Part shown: piece by piece, positions 21,765-23,738 of the stretch
Position numbering within the stretch: the first letter of the stretch is position 1
Layout of the letters: each line of letters begins with the position of its first letter
Origin: a virus
IMG/VR virus record: IMGVR_UViG_3300038834_000178
Location: 1 to 23,738 of that record
Strand: one strand, 5' to 3'
Length of the DNA stretch: 23,738 nucleotides
Made by a program: the position numbers and the translations under genes
Notes under the pieces: generated by a model
Told to the model about the DNA's origin: nothing
The model's input: the letters and a program-made list of their open reading frames with translations, nothing else
The model's database searches: none

Positions 21765-23222
21765 ATGGCTATTACACAAAGCTCAGGTAGAGAGTTTACT
21801 TTTGGTAGTGCTCCTAAAGGTGTTAACTATAACGCTTACAACTTAGGAAGCCCTATAAAGTATACGTCTCTATACGACTTCATCAAAGAAGTTAACGCCC
21901 CAGACGTACGTGCTAAATTATCAAAGACTTTTGGTAATCAAGGCATTTCTGGATTTTTACAAATGACTGGAGCTATCAAGTCTAATGGGACTGCAGATAG
22001 TGTTCAGTATTTCGAGGAAGCTCGTCTACACCAAGTTCAAAGAGCAGTTCTTAACGGAGCTCTTTCTGTTGGTGATCACGACGTTCTTGATTTTGATGGT
22101 GTTCAAGACGTTGAAGCTTCTGGCGGATCTTTTACAGACGCTGACAATAGTTCTTCACTTCAAAAGGTTGTTCGTAATGGAGACATCCTTTTATTAAATG
22201 GTGTTGACCGTCTATTAGTTACTGACGCATCTCCTTCTGGTTCAGCAACTGCTTTTAAGTGCACACCATTAACTGCAGCAACTGTTGCTTTAGCTGACGA
22301 TGCTGTTGTTGACATGCCGATTATCGGTAATATGTTCGCTCAAGGAACAGATCAGCCTTCTAATTTCTTAGAGTCTAATGTTGTTAAGAGAACTAACCCT
22401 TACGCTATCGTAAAGGAGTCATACGAAGTTTCTGGATCACAAGCTACTAACATCGGCTATATCGATGTAGGTGGTGGAGATATGCGTTACTACATCAAAG
22501 GAGAGTCAGACACTCGTCAGCGTTTTATGGATAAGCGTGAGATGGTAATGCTTCTTGGACAAAAGGTAACTAACACTGGAGATATTACTGATATTGAAGG
22601 TACTGAGGGATACTTCTCAGCACTAGAAGATCGTGGTATGGTAACTTCAGATCTTCTTGGAAGCAACGGTCTTGCTGACCTAGATGCTCTAATTAAGGAG
22701 ATGGATAAGAACGGATGTCCTGCTGAATACGCTGTTTACTCAGCTACTCGCCAAGACCTTCTTCTTGACGATATGGTTGCTGGTGCTGGTGCTGGTGCTA
22801 ACGTTACTGCAGGTGTTGCTGCAAGCTTTGGAGCTTTCAACAACGACAGAGACATGGCTCTAAACCTTGGGTTTAAGTCTTTCTCTCGTGGCGGATACAC
22901 GTTCCACAAGAACAGCTTCAAGCTTCTTAACGATCCAACACTTCTTGGTAGCGACGACGTTCACAACAGACTAGCTGCTGGTGTGATGATTCCTCTTGCT
23001 AACGTAGTAGATCCACGTTCAGGTGAAAGAGCTCCTGCTCTAGAGATGAACTATAAGTCTGCTGGCGGTTATGATCGTGAGATGGAGCACTGGGTAACTG
23101 GTGGTGGCGTTCTTGGATTCACTAACGATACAACAGATATCGCTAAGTTCCACTACCGTTCAGAGTGTTGTCTAGTAACAAGAGCTGCTAACCAGCACGT
23201 TCTTATTCAAGGTACTGTTTAA
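21765..23222 (+). CDS. Major capsid protein
   Basis: A 485-residue protein right after the scaffold. It has mixed alpha/beta content with a large beta part, no Cys-rich or enzymatic motif, and a start (AITQSSGREFTFGSAPKG then NYNAYNLGSPIKYTSLY) that I associate with major capsid proteins of marine tailed phages, presumably HK97-fold. EEARLHQVQRAVLN and MDKREMVMLLGQKV fit the long helices of that fold. Codon use is strongly biased and the DNA is less AT-rich than its neighbours, as expected for the most highly made virion protein. The GCTGGT repeat near 22780 encodes an AGAGAG turn. The A-rich ATG context has no Shine-Dalgarno. Confidence 0.85.
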   Translation: MAITQSSGREFTFGSAPKGVNYNAYNLGSPIKYTSLYDFIKEVNAPDVRAKLSKTFGNQGISGFLQMTGAIKSNGTADSVQYFEEARLHQVQRAVLNGALSVGDHDVLDFDGVQDVEASGGSFTDADNSSSLQKVVRNGDILLLNGVDRLLVTDASPSGSATAFKCTPLTAATVALADDAVVDMPIIGNMFAQGTDQPSNFLESNVVKRTNPYAIVKESYEVSGSQATNIGYIDVGGGDMRYYIKGESDTRQRFMDKREMVMLLGQKVTNTGDITDIEGTEGYFSALEDRGMVTSDLLGSNGLADLDALIKEMDKNGCPAEYAVYSATRQDLLLDDMVAGAGAGANVTAGVAASFGAFNNDRDMALNLGFKSFSRGGYTFHKNSFKLLNDPTLLGSDDVHNRLAAGVMIPLANVVDPRSGERAPALEMNYKSAGGYDREMEHWVTGGGVLGFTNDTTDIAKFHYRSECCLVTRAANQHVLIQGTV

Positions 23223-23242
23223 TCTTTTAATTACTAGAAAAA

Positions 23243-23626
23243 ATGGAAAAATATCTATACTTTAGAACAGCGGATACAGCTGCTGATGATGATCAAGGGC
23301 AAGACTCTGTTTGTTATCCACTAAGCGCATTTAGAGGATTCTCTATGGGTACTGCTGGCGACATGGACGCTGCTGCAGATGAGGATGCATTTACTATGGT
23401 TTTTGAATCACTTCAAAACGACACCGCTGGTGACGATGCGAATTTTGATTTAATCTCTATTAACATTACAACAGACAATAATGCTAAAGATGTTTGGAAA
23501 GGAATTACTGAAGCCTTTGCAAAAGCTAGAACTCATTTTATTGTTGTTGGTGATGATGTTACTGGTGAATACGTACATTCTGATATTGAATCTGTAGGAG
23601 CAATCACATTGGTTGACGCAGGATAA
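23243..23626 (+). CDS. Acidic capsid-associated protein
   Basis: A 127-residue highly acidic protein (many Asp; AAADEDAFTMVFESL, DNNAKDVWKGITEAFAKART) placed 20 bases after the capsid gene. Alternating strands and one helix, no signal peptide. A small protein in this place is often a capsid decoration or head-completion protein, or a by-product of the head operon. Its start lies in a GAAAAAATGG context typical of Bacteroidota. It is the last gene before the terminator at 23647-23678. The family is not recognised. Confidence 0.75.
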   Translation: MEKYLYFRTADTAADDDQGQDSVCYPLSAFRGFSMGTAGDMDAAADEDAFTMVFESLQNDTAGDDANFDLISINITTDNNAKDVWKGITEAFAKARTHFIVVGDDVTGEYVHSDIESVGAITLVDAG

Positions 23627-23646
23627 TATCTTTTTATACTACATAA

Positions 23647-23678
23647 GAAAGGGGGAGGGAATTGCTCTCCCCACTTTC
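23647..23678 (+). terminator. Terminator after the head gene unit
   Basis: An 11-pair stem, GAAAGGGGGAG (23647-23657) with CTCCCC (23667-23672) and CTTTC (23674-23678), with one bulged A at 23673 and a nine-base loop. The 3' side is followed by CCTTCAATTT, only moderately U-rich, so termination may be partial and leave some read-through to the gene at 23703. Confidence 0.75.
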
Positions 23679-23702
23679 CCTTCAATTTAATACGATTTAA
23701 TT

Positions 23703-23738
23703 ATGACACAAGAAAAAACCACGGTACAGCGAGGCCGT
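23703..23738 (+). CDS. Start of a further gene, cut by the window end
   Basis: An ATG at 23703 opens a frame reading MTQEKTTVQRGR without a stop up to the last base. It lies 24 bases after the terminator stem in a TTTAATT-rich context like other starts here. Only 12 codons are visible, so no product can be named. Confidence 0.45.
   Translation, partial: MTQEKTTVQRGR

Noticed and set aside
22780-22803. GCTGGT micro-repeat in the capsid gene as a mobile or regulatory element
   Set aside because: It simply encodes an Ala-Gly turn in frame and is too short to mean more.
1-23738. A whole host chromosome segment instead of a phage
   Set aside because: Terminase, portal, scaffold and capsid genes in order with overlapping small genes leave a phage or prophage as the only reasonable reading.

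Overview
The window is a piece of a double-stranded DNA tailed-phage genome (or a prophage, though no integration gene is visible) whose host is almost certainly a marine-type member of the Bacteroidota, probably Flavobacteriia. Evidence for the host: AT-rich DNA, hardly any Shine-Dalgarno sequences, promoters of the Bacteroidota type (TTG, about 20 bases, TAnnTTTG), signal peptides ending in the GQ/CQ style of that phylum, Bacteroidota-type Cys/Asn-Tyr-Asn repeats, and one protein with a C-terminal type IX secretion sorting domain. Evidence for a phage: terminase large subunit, portal, scaffold, major capsid protein and several fibre-like proteins in packed, mostly overlapping genes. No replication genes, integrase, endolysin, tRNA, CRISPR array or transposon was seen.

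Layout. (1) 1-1217: a strong host-like promoter and a 175-base structured leader drive four small overlapping genes of unknown role. (2) 1229-3013: a second promoter drives a DUF5824-like basic protein and a large Gly/Lys/Met-rich protein, ending at a bidirectional terminator. (3) 3018-3552: one secreted protein on the minus strand with its own promoter, which looks like a cargo gene. (4) 3579-4078: two small basic proteins. (5) 4071-4502: a minus-strand winged-helix regulator. (6) 4532-8933: a virion/fibre protein, two small genes, a tandem GroES-like co-chaperonin, a small helical protein and the large terminase. (7) 8971-19670: portal, Ig-like baseplate/neck-type protein, a 963-residue modular fibre, a second small fibre, then a block of cell-envelope proteins: a 738-residue secreted protein with a T9SS sorting domain, a 49-residue protein, an outer-membrane beta-barrel, a membrane-anchored coiled-coil protein and an exported thioredoxin-like protein without its cysteines. 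(8) 19724-23626: two small virion proteins, scaffold, major capsid protein and a likely capsid-associated protein, followed by a terminator. A further gene starts at 23703 and runs off the window.

How it works together. The right-hand part encodes DNA packaging and head assembly (terminase, portal, scaffold, capsid), probably helped by the phage's own GroES-like protein working with the host GroEL. Four plus-strand units start just after the identical nine-base element TATATTTGC with no TTG box upstream, while the units at 212 and 3494(-) have full TTG-plus-TAnnTTTG promoters. This suggests two promoter classes, possibly host-type and phage late. The strongest candidate for something undescribed is the block 15229-19347, where a phage appears to send a protein through the host's type IX secretion system, put a barrel in the host outer membrane and add periplasmic or inner-membrane partners.
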